DNA of 64,000 nt from Zelopaecilomyces penicillatus (GCA_005765155.1 VCCP01000002.1:1550001-1614000), one strand, 5' to 3'; positions 1 through 13,012 are shown, counted from the stretch's first letter. Notes: generated by a model not told the origin, from the letters alone. A program made the numbers and translations.

Positions 1-3000
1 TCAAGCCGCTGCACCCCTGATAAGATTCATGACAACCCTTCCAAGTACCACACATTTGAGATAATCGAAAACTTCCCGTGAATTTCTGCTATAGACTTGC
101 GCCAAGATCACGCACAAGGAGTTTCTGGACATCTTTGGATCAACAAAAACCGAGTACTATCACGGCTGCCACACAGAAAACTATGAGGTGGGTTTTACTT
201 ATCTTCAAACTCACGATTGATCTCAAGTGATGGGAAGCGCATTGGACATATGGTCGAGTTCTGTTGGATTTTCCCCTCGACTGCAATTCCAGTCTCAGAG
301 CTAAACCTTCCATCACTTATGTGAACGAAAGAAAGGGAAGCCGTTTTTAAAATTTTCTTATTCTACATGCTATGACTCCTGCAATGCAGTCGTCCGTCCT
401 TGGCACCGGCCTCTTTCCAACAAGCTCTTCATGTAACGGAATGTGTTAAATGTGGCGTCTTTGTGGGGGCGTCGTCGCCGGATAGCTGCATGCTTGATGC
501 AATTGAGGGGTGAGATGTCCCAACAGGCGACAGGTCCAGAGGGAGCTCGGCTCACCCACTTTTCTTTGCCAACAAGGAAGTCATTAATGTATCTTTTGGG
601 TTCTTCATAAGTCTTTCTATCAAAACTAGGCCATGGGGCCAAATGTGCCGGCTTTAGGCTCATGTAATACCCATCTTATAGGGTGGTGGCCTGATGGCAA
701 GTGCAAGCGTTGAAAAACAAGCTATCTTAGCCGCAGCAGAGCGGGTCGTCTCCCCGATATTGTGACGGGTCCATGTTGCCTGTTTGGCCGAAGTTGCGAG
801 CAGTCTGGTGCAGTCCAGACATAGTCTACCGACTGGAACGGCTTCTTGCTTCTGGCTGTGATTGGGAAACGCTCCACCTTTGTTCGCCAGTGGCGGTTCT
901 CAACAAGGTCACCACTGCCAGTCATGTCCACGGGTAGAGCTCACGGCCATGTGCGGTACAGGGTCACCATCACTGCTACAACCTCGACCTGTATGGTATT
1001 CACATCTCAATAAAAGAGGACCGGGGTTTCCTCAACTCTCCACAATTCTCATGCGTCTTCGGCCGCTGTCTCAAGTTCTGCACGACCAACTCCCGACGGC
1101 TGTCTCCGATTCAACGTCATATTCATAGTGCTCCCTTCAACTCTTTCCTTCCTTTAAATACCTACCAGTCTCTCATTTCTCTCCATAAGAACTGAATCAC
1201 GCTGTTTTTCGTGAACCCTACTACTAAAATTCACCATCAGTACTCTGTTGTGTTGCACCACCGCCACAAACTAACGACAAACCGACATCGCGTGTTGTTC
1301 ATAACCTTTCTTATCTGAAAACCTAAATTTGGGATTTTCTGTCTCAAACTTACGGGGCCTCTCTTCTTCTTTCAGTTCAAACGCTTTAGCTCAATCCCAC
1401 TCAAAGCGTCTCTACTGAGCTACACGCATGTCATACATGCAGGTGATCAAGGTTGACGCTATCTTCGCCGTCTCTGTCTTCAGCAACACTTGCTATCCTC
1501 GACTTTAAAAACACGAGAGGCATCCTTACGCCATCCTATGAAAAAAAGCAACTCAAGTAGCATAGAAAAATTGAGGTATGGATACAGAGTAATCTGCGAG
1601 CTCGGTAGCACTTTCAACACTTCAAACCTTCACGTTTTCTACGTCAAGCAATGCCTCGAAAAGCAGCACATTTGGTTGCTTTGGTTCAAACTTATTGATT
1701 ACTCTGCTTCAGAGAATTTCTGGAGCTACACTCTCAACCCACTAGCAGGTCATTCCATCGCTAATACTAGCCTCTATAGGGATATTCTCCTCCATCCTCT
1801 TACTACAAGCCCGATACAACTTGCACTAAACCTCAGTAACCGCGAACTGGCACCTTCAGATCTTATCTAAAGGCGTGTTGTATGGTTGTATCTTCTCCTT
1901 CTTCTTCCCCTCAAAGGAGAAAAAGTAGGTTTCTTTGATGGTTTGCTAGTGCTGCATATCACTTTGTATTTCTTCGGCGAATCGAGATCTCTTACAGAGG
2001 CTGACAGCACTTAAAAGCACAGACAAGCTGGGTATATCCGACACAGATTTTGGAAGAGTTTAAACCAAATACTGGGTTTGTTCGCGGCGAAGCGGAGCTT
2101 CTCCATCTCGTCATTCAATCGGGAGCAAGTGTCAACGAATTAGAACGTGTACAGCAGGCTTCACGACTAGCCGAGCCTACAGAAAGGCAACTCATAACTT
2201 AAGTTGATAATAGTAGGGTTTCACTCTGACAGCATCCCTCTTACCGTGTCTGGTCGCTAGATTTCAACGCATGCATTCCCAACAGCCGAAGGTATTTACA
2301 AGCTTATTATTTATCTTATCTTTTTTCCCCCATACTCTGCATGGCCCCAAACCGGATCGAGGTCGGTCGATTTGTCTGCGTTAGCGGACATCCGGATAAG
2401 ATCCAGCACATCCCTGTCGTCTATGGGCATGATTCGATGTGTGGATTGCCCGATTTAGCTCAAGGTACGTCGAGGCGGGTGAGAATGTCAATTCTTCGCT
2501 GCCATGATTCCTATCGTTTGTTTTTGGCCTTTTCTTCAGATCTCAAGCTTCAAGATGACACACGGATCTGCTATTGATCACACTACCTGTTTTCCTGGCG
2601 TCCTTTTCATTCAAACTGTTGCAGAGTATAGTTCCGTCTCTCTGGCGTACAAATTGGAACCCCGAGGCGTGATATTACTCACCAGGCCTCGGCGTCATGT
2701 TGGAAGGAGAAATGAAAGATACAACCCCCGAGGCGTCTCTGTGTGACGACCAACCCCCCTACCACCCCAGCAATGCATGGCGTTTTGGTTCCGACATCAC
2801 CGCACAGCCAACCCTTGTACCGTTTGAACACCCATGTGTACTTTGTCTGAGCTTCTGGTATCTCAGTGTACAGTACCGCGTGCGTCGGACTTGAAGTGCG
2901 TCGCCTGCTTCATGCATAACCACCCAACAGGCAGCGCCAACACCGAATGCCCCACAATCTTCGATGCTGTCTTGGCTGTTGTGAATTTTAAAGTCTCGTC

Positions 3001-3124
3001 TACTAACATGAAGAAACCAGATTCTCTTTTCAGAGCTACAGTTTGTTAAGTCGGGACTTTACTCAATAACGGAAAGCCCTCTATAATCTACATCACAAAC
3101 GCATCGTACAAGACATGGCACATC
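1..3124. other. Gene-poor left edge
   Basis: No gene is recognised. The first 90 bases are open on the plus strand and could be the last codons of a gene cut by the window edge, but the peptide is too short to identify. A 97-codon minus-strand ORF at 370-663 has fairly protein-like composition but no recognisable domain. A 126-codon plus ORF at 1490-1870 looks random. The right part may be 5' leader or promoter of the NDT80-type gene. Confidence 0.4.
370..663 (-). CDS. Possible small hypothetical protein (97 aa)
   Basis: This is a single ATG-to-TAG open frame of 97 codons near the left edge. The first two thirds read like a soluble protein with mixed charged and aromatic residues (for example FDRKTYEEPKRYINDF). 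I see no signal peptide, membrane segment or known motif, and no intron is needed. It may be a real short gene, a relic, or chance. Nothing nearby supports expression. Confidence 0.15.
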   Translation of the reverse strand: MSLKPAHLAPWPSFDRKTYEEPKRYINDFLVGKEKWVSRAPSGPVACWDISPLNCIKHAAIRRRRPHKDATFNTFRYMKSLLERGRCQGRTTALQES

Positions 3125-5668
3125 ATGGCTATTGTCAAGGTATAGGCAAATTGAGTCTGACATTTCTTTTGATCATTATAGGAATACGAGTCCTCGCCGC
3201 CAGTGTGCGCAGAGCTGGATTACCTCGATATACCATCCCAGCCTGGTGAGATGAGGTGAGTTTCGCTCTTGGTCTCTTATTTGGCAGCCGTCTGCTGTTG
3301 CGCCGATATGCTTTGTCCTGTACACCAACGCAACATCAGTCCCTTGTGTGCATTCCCTTGACACCTTGGATCCCCTACCGTCTGCAGGCCTCCGCCACCA
3401 GTCGTAATGGGTGTCTAGATGGTAAAAGTCAGACCGAGCTCCCCCCACCCTTCAATTTCCTGGCCGGCAGCAGGCTGGCCCACCCAACTCACTCCGCCCA
3501 GCCAGAGCCTGCCTACCCGTCATCCAGCCAGGTTGTTTCTCTCTTGTCGCTGGCGTGTAGTATGCAGATCCATGTACTCTCATTTTTCCTACCAAAGATG
3601 CCACCGGGCGGGCACTTGTCCTCTTAACGGCCCATTGCCGTCGACATTGTGTAGTTGCGCAGCCCCTCAAATTTGTATATGTTGCCTCTGTGCTACCCTC
3701 AGCGTTGGCAGTGCCACCTACCTTCGCGCCTGATAGTACTTGAACACCCGTGTATTCACAAGAAAAGCTCAGCGCAGCGTTGTTTGTACAAGCAAGCCTG
3801 AGCTTATCTCCCATCGATTGCCATCCCACTGCTTCGTTTCCCTTTTCTCATCAGGATTGCATTTTCATTTCTTTTTGTGTTTTAAGTTTTCAGGCGCTTT
3901 TCTATTCGTTACTGATCAGGAATCAGTTACCACCAAGAAACCAACGCCTCTTCGCTGGGGTTAGATGCTCCTCAACCTTCGCCTTTGCTGCATCTCTTCC
4001 ACTCGACAGGTCTCACATCAACACCCCCATATACTCAAGACCCGGCCAACTTTTACCCGCCTACATCTCACGTCTATCCCGGGATAGATGTCAGATCCCG
4101 TTTAAGCTCAAGGTATGTCAAGCTTTCTCAGCCATTGAGATGCCGGCATGGCAGATGGCATAGTGGATCGGCTTCAATTGTCTCATGTTCGTGTTAGCAC
4201 CACAACGGCAACTGGAATGGCGCATGCTCATACTGTCAACCATCACCCTCATCGCCCAGCCGGCCTTCCTCACCCAGGGCCCCAAATCAGTGTCCGAGAT
4301 CAATATTCTGCAACAACGCCATCTTTTAGAAGGGCTACAGAACACCCGACAAGGTCTCCATCTTTTCCAGGAGCCCCAGTCCGGCGTCATCCACTATCTC
4401 CAACTCCAAGCCCACTAACTGCCTTCCCTGCTCCCATTGGCAGGATGGACGTTACCCAGTATCAAAGTCGGCCTGCACCCTGTGTTCCTCCTCTCTTGGA
4501 TGTGCAGACAACGGGAACATTGCAGTATATGGATGGAAATTTAACCATCATCGAAATTGACATCATCGGCACAGTTGACAAGGGCTTTTTCCGAGCAGAG
4601 GGTGAGTGGACCTGCTATCGTCGCAACTATATGGCATGTGCGTGTTCCTACACGCTAAATCCACATTATCCCGGGACTCCGATTCAATACACGCCATCTA
4701 ATGGAAACCAAACATTCCAAGTGTATGGATTCTTGATGTGCATCTCTGCAGCAGTGGCAGACAATGATCAACACAGCATTGACTTAGTGCAGCACACTCC
4801 CAAGAGAGACAAGGGGCCCATATCCAAGCCGGATAAAATACCACTTGCGCCAAAAAACTCCGTCGCAAATGCCCACATCGGCATGTATCCCGACAGCTCG
4901 GCTGGAGCAAGTCACAGAGGCATGTATGCGGATGGGTTCGGAGCACCTGCTGCCAATGGCCAACTCCCTGCTGAACACACATTTGAGCGTATACAATTCA
5001 AGCAAGCCACCCAAAACAACGGGAAGCGGAGGGCAGCACAACAGTACTATCATCTCATGGTGGAGCTTTGGGCGGACCTTGGCAATCATGGATCTGAGCA
5101 GTACGTCAAGGTCGCTTATCGCAAATCAGCAAAGATGATAGTACGTGGTCGGTCACCAGGGCATTACCAAAATGAGAAGAGAAGAAGCAACAGCAGTGGT
5201 CCTGGTGGTGCCTCGGGTAATCTAGGAAGCTATTCCGATTTTACGCCAAGCACAGTAATTGGGGGAAATAACAGCTTTGCGACATCTTATGACGCTCGAG
5301 GTCCACCTGTATATGGTGGTGCAAGGCATCATAGAATGCTGGCTGAAACGCCGATGACATCTGAGGAGGAAAAGGCAATTGACAACACCAGAGGATATCA
5401 GTACTACCCAGGAACGATATACGAGGGCCAAACTCAGCGAGTCGACATATTCCCTCATCGCAGCGAGTCCGACAATACAATTTCCCACATTAACGCCGAG
5501 TCAAAGGTTAAACCCGAATACGACATGGGTATGATGCCTCGCATTTTTCACACGCGACCAGTTGCTGATGGTCCACGCCTCAGAGGGCACTTTGATGGCA
5601 AGCCTACATCAAACGGATTCTTTCCCACGATGATGTCCCCATCAGGAACAAATATTAGCATCCCATGA
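3125..5668 (+). CDS. NDT80/PhoG-domain transcription factor (VIB-1/XprG-like)
   Basis: Predicted nuclear DNA-binding regulator of the p53-like NDT80 family. In filamentous fungi VIB-1/XprG relatives control extracellular protease and cellulase output, starvation responses and heterokaryon incompatibility. My model has exons 3125-3139, 3182-3245, 3920-4112 and 4198-5668, giving 580 codons in one frame. The NDT80 domain lies at about residues 190-410; family hallmarks visible are LLDVQTTGTLQYMDG, EWTCYRRNY, LVQHTPKRDKGP, FERIQFKQAT and KSAKMIVRGRSPGHYQ. The N-terminal 190 residues are Pro/Ser/Thr-rich, and the short tail after the domain is low in structure. The large last exon is secure. The first two small exons, and a 674-nt intron between exons 2 and 3, are inferred; an internal ATG at 4148 would give a 506-codon single-exon version. 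Assignment to VIB-1 rather than FSD-1 is likely but unproven. Confidence 0.88.
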
Positions 5669-8616
5669 TGCAAAGCTCCTCGAATTTTGGTACTGAACTC
5701 AAATTCAGTGCTCGGTAGCTGTGCCAAAATTCTCGAAAAGGGAAGGGGCCCGATCATTGGCATCAATTAATAAAATCGATGCTCACGACAGGCAGCCAAC
5801 GGTGATCTTACCGGCTTAACATTCAGGTTATGGGGTGTTAACTTGTCGCCTTTTGTTTATGCTTCTTTGGAACTCTCTATGGATATGGCTAGGATGATAT
5901 GACTCATGAGGATGTACCAGACATGTTTTGTTTTGTTTGAATATTCTATGTTTTTTTACCATAGCACCCTACCTTTCTTGCATATCTTGACAACAATTTG
6001 AATTGGGGAGGATAATGAGAAAAGGAGTGGGAGGGCGTCTTGGATAAGCTTGGGTTGGGTATGGATTAAGATGAGAACGGCGTTGGCAAAACAAGGCAGG
6101 GAAAGGAACGAGGGACCAGACACTGGGCTCACATTTGCTGGTCAATGTTAGGTATCTGGTTTGATTCGGCCTAGTTGTTATGATATCAATTTCTTTTCGC
6201 GAAAGACGACATACTTTTCACACCGGCTTTTGATATTTGATGCTGCATAGGCTCGTGTGAGTAAGACGCGATTATGATTCCATGAGCACTTGACATTGAT
6301 ATCATGTTATAATGGTAGTTAAAGAAGGAGAAGACGGAAAATTACGTGTCGGGGAGGAGAGTAAGCTGAGAACGCTGAACTGACTCGAGTTAATTTACCA
6401 CAAAGATCAGAATACGAATCTGTCAGGGAAGGAAATGTCTTGAGAGGATCATGACAATCCGAAGTCTCGCCACTGCGGGCACAGTCTGAGACATGGCACC
6501 AGGGCCTGGCCACCACCATGATGGAATAGGCGATACACCACTATTTATTACTCCTCAGCAAACACATGCACCCAAGGGAGGCTTGCTTCTTACCCTCTTG
6601 TTCCCCGGGTTTTTTTCTTCTTTCTTTGGAAGAACTACCTCTAGACTTTACTACTATCATGATAGTTGATGTTCGACTCAGTGAGCCCAGCTCACCTTGG
6701 GCAACTATTTAATTTATTTATTTATTCATTCATTTAATTGATATGAAGATTCCATTGACCCCTTGAAGGCTACATAGCCTGAACTGGAACCACCTCCAAG
6801 CCCCCCTCTCCCCTACATACGTCAGAACAGTAGTAATATGCCCGTGGCCGAGTCGAGACGTCAATGCCCAGGCACCCAGGCGGCGGAATATGCTAGACAT
6901 AGCCGCGGGGCAGGGATCAAGTGGGGGAACGCATGGGCAAGACTAGGGGGAGGGTCAGATATCACAAATCTGGCACGCCCCCCTCTCTTTGATGTGTTCT
7001 GCCAGATTTTGTCTTGCTCGTTCGTTCGTACACCTAGGCTCGAGGGGAAAAGTTGTGGTGTTAAAAGACAAGTCTGGGCTGAGCTAAAGGCCCTGACGTC
7101 TCTGGCGATGATTATTTAGCGGAGTGTAGTTTATTGTTTGTAGATTGCTCTATTACATGTACGATTGTGCTCTGCAAACAGTTTTCATTGTGTGTTTACA
7201 GAGTCTGCAAAGGGGAAGGGATGAAGGTCTCGGCGATGACTACCACGCAGTTGATATATTCTCGCTCGAAACACCCATGCTGGTATCACAGCGGGCGCAC
7301 CGTACAGGTAATCAATGGAAGGGGTGATCCTGATGGACTTCGACTCTGTTAAATGTGGCTGGTTTGCAGGGGTTTTGAGCAACGTCGAACCGTGGGTGAC
7401 TCTTCGGTCGGCAACAGCAACAACATCAAAAACACATGTTGTTCACTGCAAGCAATTTTTCTCGGCTGCTCCATCTCTCGGATTGGCCCGTGGATTTGTT
7501 TGCTTTTTCACTACCCGCAAGTAACATGTGTTGCAAAGACAGTGAATGCACAGTAATAATACCTATCAATCTACGGATACATAACAACTAATAATACCTA
7601 CCTACTACGTACATACATAACTAAAGGCCCACACACCACAGTTCGGCTGATGCCTGCTGCAGTGAATTGACCCGCTTGTGCCGCCAGAACCCCTGCTGTT
7701 GGCTGATGATAAAGAGCAAAACCAAAAGGACAATTGAGTAGCAAAAGGTAGAGAAGTTCGACACAGAGGGAGGAAACGAACGAAAGGAGAGCCGAAGACA
7801 GCCGAGGCGTTGGAGGAAAATAAGTACCGTAAAGTAGAGAAGAAGAAAAAGGACAGCCGGATGAGGAATTTATCATCAAGGGAACAGCCCTGCCTTGGCG
7901 TCCGGGACCGGGAGGGGAATCGTACAGTACCTGCAAGGCTGCACTGCTACACCACCGCTTGGAATTTGGGCGACGGGCTGAATAGTACTAAGAACCCAAT
8001 GGTTCGCCCAGGGGTCAGCCAGTCAGTCAGTCAGCAAGAAGAAAAAAACAGGGGGGAGAAGGAAAAACGAGGGCCAAAGAGGCAAAAGAGGCAGAATCTC
8101 AAGCATTTCAAAATGCCTGGCACAGGTTTGACCGAGTGTGTGACCTGTCATCCGTATTTCCCGCACCTGCGTCCCAGGGTTCCGCCGCCAGACCGGGGTG
8201 TTTTCTTCTTTTTTTTCTTTTATTAATAGAGTGTATTTGCGTTCTTGGACCCCTCCAAGCTCCCGTTCTTCTAGCGGCCGTTGAAAGTGAAAAATGCGGA
8301 GGAGAAGGGAGGGGAGGCAAGCATTTCATGTATGTAGGTGATTTACTGTACCTAGGTACCATACATATGTAAGTTACGAGTTTAATAAACAATAGGCTAT
8401 TAAGATGGAGGTTGTAATAACTTGTAACCCCCCCTCCGGGCTCATCGTGATGGATGTGATGGATGAATACACATGGGCTCCCAGGGGTCAAAAGTCGGAG
8501 ATGCAAACACCGGGCGGGTTCTCGCATACCTGGCCTACCCCAAAAAGACCCTGGCTGCTGCTGGCTTGCATATGTCCTGTGCATTGTATTGTTACTATAC
8601 TACAGTATGTACGTAG

Positions 8617-8632
8617 TAGGTAGGTAGGTAGG
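8617..8632. repeat. (TAGG)n microsatellite
   Basis: Four tandem TAGG units followed by GTG. The same tetranucleotide, or its complement CCTA, recurs in many intergenic parts of the window (see findings). Confidence 0.8.
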
Positions 8633-9544
8633 TGTAAATGAGCTGATGCAAGCGGCAGATGACAGAACTCAATAGATAATGAGATGAGACTTTCAAGGGT
8701 TAGTTGTTCTTTGTCTCGGGAGCTTTCGACACCTCGAGTCATGGAGTCTCTCGTATCCCTCATTGTCATGACTGGTGATTGTTAGACCGCTGTCCGACCT
8801 TTTCAAACGCATCGAATCAATCCATTTTGTCATCAGCCGTCTGTCATTTCGCTTTAGATACAGTAGATATAAAAAAAGAAGCTCTACACCCCAATATATG
8901 ACACATCATCACAAATGATCTTTGGGCAACACAGCAGCAAGCAAGCAAATCGAGATCAGGGCGAAGCAAGAAGATCCTTTTTTTTGTTGGGTTCAGCCCT
9001 ACTGAATGCCTCCCATTTTCTGCTCTCACGTCCCACTGCAGCGGCGATTATAGCCAGAAGGGTGATGTAAAGAAACCAAAGGACCTGAGGCTGTCAACAT
9101 AGTAAATAGACATTCGTTCCTAGATTGGGGTGCATGAAATTTGAGGGTTTTGCCAGCAAAAGATACAGTGTGGCGGCCGTTCGTCGCCTCCATTGCATCG
9201 AATTTACTTTCCATGCGGTTCTTTTGCATACATGGGTTATTACAAATCTGGGCATAGGCGCGAAGCCAACTCTGCCTTTCGTTGTAATTATATTCCCCCA
9301 CCGCCCTGTTCATTGCTACCCTTCTTTCGGTGAGAATCTAGTGCGAAGGCAAGGCTGTTTGCTGCTTTGCTGATTCCCAGACCGGCCATTTCCCGCTTCA
9401 AGCCTTTTCGTTCCGGCTGCCCAATCACACCATTGGGCTGTTGTTCAAGAGGCATAACAACCCTCCCCCCAAAGAAGGCACGCACGTACACCCAGTTCTG
9501 CCTGGTTTGCGCTGGTCCAGCCTTGGAATCTGATTTTGATGATA

Positions 9545-9564
9545 CTCTCTCTCTCTCTCTCTCT
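9545..9564. repeat. (CT)n microsatellite
   Basis: About ten uninterrupted CT units in the spacer between the NDT80-type gene and the folate gene. Confidence 0.85.
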
Positions 9565-10047
9565 CCCTCTCCTGTGACCAGCCTCGGCCACGTGTCGCGG
9601 GCCCTGCATCCGCGCCTGTTTCTGTTTCTGTCCATCTCTGTCTAATGATCTGGTCCGCCGCCCTGTCTCTGGCTTGCTGCCAGGCTACCTATGGCTGCAG
9701 CTCACCATACCGATACTGCATGTATGAGGAATGGGGGTCCGAAAAAAAACAAGCCCCCTTTGTACCTCCATGTAGCTCGACCTTGAAATGCTGTAACTGT
9801 ACATAACCGGAGCCCTGGTGCGTGAATGCACGTACGTACGGTACGCACGCACACGTACGCGCGCCGCAGCCGCCCCCCCTGCAGGCATATCCGCTCGCTG
9901 TGTGCGCGTTTGCAGCACGTACTGTAGAGACGTTGTGTCCATACATAGTTACTGTAGGTAGGTAGTAGCTTCGGCCAGGTAGGCGCATTATCTGGCGTTC
10001 TCTGGACCGGACCGTCCCAGGGCGATGAATGGAAGGGTAGCCATACA

Positions 10048-10050
<3 letters not shown>

Positions 10051-10083
<33 letters not shown>
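10051..10083. repeat. Homopolymer G tract (33 G)
   Basis: An uninterrupted run of 33 G on the plus strand in intergenic DNA. Runs this long are prone to length error in sequencing and assembly. The poly-Gly and poly-Pro ORFs over it are artefacts. Confidence 0.95.
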
Positions 10084-10084
<1 letters not shown>

Positions 10085-11157
10085 GGCGCAGAATTGCACA
10101 GCGAGAACCTCAAGACGAGTATGGATAGCTGGCTGCTCCTGTCCGGTTCCCTTGGCTGGCTTGAACCGGGGAAAACGTGTGATGAAAGAAGCAAGTTGAA
10201 GCGCAGAGGCTTTTGCATGTCTGTCTATAGTCGGGCATTCGCCATGCGCAGTGGAGTGATGAGATGAAAAAAGCAGTAGTCACACGGGTTATGCAGTCCT
10301 ACACCGGTGATCGACGCCGCGTCTTAGATAGATCCCATTCCGACTCCCGGCTCGATTCAACCGGTTGCCGCGAAGTTGGGAGACATCGAGGTCTAGAACC
10401 AGGGGCCCTGATGACGTAGGACCGGAGAGAAACAGCCACAACACCATTCAAAGATACAGAGGGGGGGGGATTCAAATAATAATAATGATATTAGAGGAAG
10501 AGACGCGCATAATGCCTCTAGCGAATTGGCGAAAAGAGAATGGTCGGCACGCGCTTCAGACCGGTGAAGAAACCCTCCTCTCACACCACTACCACACCAC
10601 CACCACCACCCCATCTCTGACCGGAGCAAACCGTACGATTCAACGACACCAAAAAAAAGAGTCAGAGAGAGGGGGCAGGAAGTAACAAAGGAGGATGATT
10701 AGGCCCAGACGATGAGGAGAAGGAGAAGGAGGGGGGGGGGGTATGCCAGAAACTATTTGATTTCGATTCAGATGCAGGCCATAGCTCGCATTCTCTTGGG
10801 TCTTTTTTTCCTTCCTGCACATCGGCAGCCCTGGTCGTTCATCTTGACTCTTTCCCCCCCTCAATCCATATCATCTACCTTGCCTTGGGAGGTGAGTGAA
10901 AGAGGACAACTGGTTAGAGACGGAGCCAGCGGACGAGGGAGGAGCAAATCATGTTGCGAATGACGGCTATCAACACGCGACACGACGGGACAAGACGAGG
11001 CGAGGCGAATTGGCGGCCAGTCCAGCTACGTGAGACAACCGGTCAGAGCGACGATACTGGTTGATGGCGGAAACCGGCGAACGCAACCCTTCCCATGTAC
11101 TTCTCACCGTCGTCAACCTCACGAAAACCACCATCACTCCCCATTCCCCTCACAATC

Positions 11158-13012
11158 TCAGGCCCTCCAGATGGCATCCGACATGGTCGCCACCGTCGCC
11201 ATCTCCTGAACATCATGAACGCGCACCACATCCGCACCTCCCTGAACTGCCGCCGCCACAGTCGCAGCCGTGCCCCAAGTTCTCTGCGCCGCTTCCTCCA
11301 CGCCAGTCACCTCACCAACGAAACTCTTGCGGCTGGCACCTACTAGCCACGGTAGACCCCGCAGACCCGGCCAGGTCCGGAGCTCATCCAGACCGCGCAG
11401 CAGCTCAAGGTTCTGGGCCGCCGTCTTGGCGAACCCGAGGCCCGGGTCGAGAACGATGCGCCACCGCCGGATGCCCGCTGCCTCGGCGGCCGCGACGCGG
11501 GATAGCAGCTCCGTCGCGACAGTGGGCACGACGCCCTCCGGGTATGATGTGAGCTTGGTCATGGTCTGAGGGGTGCCGCGCATGTGCATCAGACATACTG
11601 TCTTGCCAAGTCTAGCCAAGGTTGGGAGCATATCTGGGTCCAAGGTTCCTGCCGAGACGTCGTTGACGATGTCGGCGCCGCTGGCAATCGCCTTCTCTGC
11701 GACTGCTGCGCGGTATGTATCCACGCTGATGGAAATATCTCGGGCCTCTGGCAAGGATCGGATGACCTCGATGGCGGAAATCACGCGGGCAGTCTCTTCG
11801 TCAGGAGAAACTTCTGGCCTGCCTGGAGCTGTTGATTGGCCACCCACATCGATGATGGAAGCGCCGTTCTGTATCATTTCAAGCACAGTGCTGGACAGGT
11901 TTGCGCCGTCATGTTGTCCACCGTCAGAAAAGGAGTCAGGGGTCATGTTTAAAATGGCCATGATACTAGTTTTCCTGCTGTGCACGAGTGGTGTCAAAGA
12001 AGCTGATGCTGATGACAGCGGGGTGATTGAAGATAACGGTTCGCCCAGGGGGAGCTCGTTGAGATGGTCCTGTATGAGCTTCCAAGGTTTAGACGAGTCT
12101 AGTGACTTTGAGGGAATCAATCTAAAGCAGGCACCCAAGCGTTAGAAACTGTTTACTCGCAGTGGCAGGTAACGTGTTTGGATAGAAAGTGTCTGGTGCT
12201 ATGTGAGTCTGAGAACTTACTCTGCCAACGGTCTCAATACAAACTCGCGCTCAGGAATGCCAATGTGAGGTACAATGAGCCGCTCATGTTGTACTTTCTC
12301 ATCGCCGTAGAGCAAAATGTCTAGGTCGATATTCCGTGGTCCTTTATCAATGAGTTTACGCCGACCCATGCCGCGCTCAATTGCCTGGAGCTCATCAAGC
12401 AGCTGCAGCGGCTCAAGCTCCGTCTCTACCTAAAAACAAGCAGATGTGAGCATACAAAAAGTTTCCTGGGTCGGCATTCGCTATCAAACGAACCTCGCAA
12501 GCGCCGTTGATGAAGCGGTCCTGATCTGTCACATACATGGGCTCTGTCTCCCACAAGCTGCTCGTACGCTTCACCTTGATACCTCGCCGGTCCATCTCAT
12601 TGCAGGCCTTTTCAATCTCCGCCACGCGGTCACCAAGGTTACTCCCCAACGCAATGTACGCTGTTTTGGCGCGACTCTTGGTTCCACCTCCGTGACAGCC
12701 GCACCCGGAGTACCATCGTCTAGGAGTTAAGCTAACAGTACCCGGCGCGGGCCGGGAGTGAATCTTCTGAGGAGCTGGTGCGGCGCGGGAGGCTGCCGCT
12801 GCTGTGGACAGGCATTGTCGTGATAGCGACGTGGTGGTTGGTCCCAGTGACGGCGCATTTTGGCCGCTCAGGTGACACAAGCTCCGTCGGAGGGCGACGG
12901 AGCTATGTGCTGAGCAGAGTCTCATTGTTATTGGGCTACGTCTGCTGATTGCGATTACGGGAACGGCGAATTGAGCTGTGAGACGGAGGATAGTGACGGG
13001 CACATGTCTCAA
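11158..13012 (-). CDS. Bifunctional HPPK-dihydropteroate synthase (folate synthesis)
   Basis: Two consecutive folate enzymes in one chain: 6-hydroxymethyl-7,8-dihydropterin pyrophosphokinase, then dihydropteroate synthase, which joins the pterin to p-aminobenzoate and is the sulfonamide target. Exons on the minus strand are 13012-12494, 12429-12221 and 12121-11158; introns of 64 and 99 nt keep the frame, giving 563 residues. The first ~115 residues are Arg/Ser/Ala-rich with hardly any acidic residue, which suggests a mitochondrial targeting sequence, as expected for fungal Fol1. HPPK shows YIALGSNLGDR and GPRNIDLDILLYG. DHPS shows ILNMTPDSFSDGG, MHMRGTP, LDPGLGFAK, GASRKSF and RVHDV. Two oddities: no dihydroneopterin aldolase domain precedes HPPK, unlike yeast Fol1, and the loop usually written STRPG reads STAPG. 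A second in-frame ATG lies at 12928. It is divergent from the monooxygenase gene at 13859. Confidence 0.93.

Larger units (their letters stand above)
5669..11157. other. Intergenic spacer, 5.5 kb
   Basis: No supported gene. The stretch begins with the 3' region of the NDT80-type gene. It contains TTTATT repeats near 6710-6740, GGTA-type repeats near 8617-8632 and 9955-9966, a CT microsatellite at 9545-9564 and a 33-base G run at 10051-10083. Open frames here are short, overlap on both strands and are often built on low-complexity sequence. Confidence 0.5.

Noticed and set aside
1..90. Open frame at the left edge that could be the end of a gene
   Set aside because: Only about 29 codons with no recognisable motif; the neighbouring frame at 104-182 also looks coding-like but cannot be joined with an intron of reasonable size.
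10025..10267. Poly-Gly and poly-Pro ORFs
   Set aside because: Created by the 33-base G run; not genes.
11573..12145. 190-codon plus-strand frame
   Set aside because: Antisense shadow of the dihydropteroate synthase domain.
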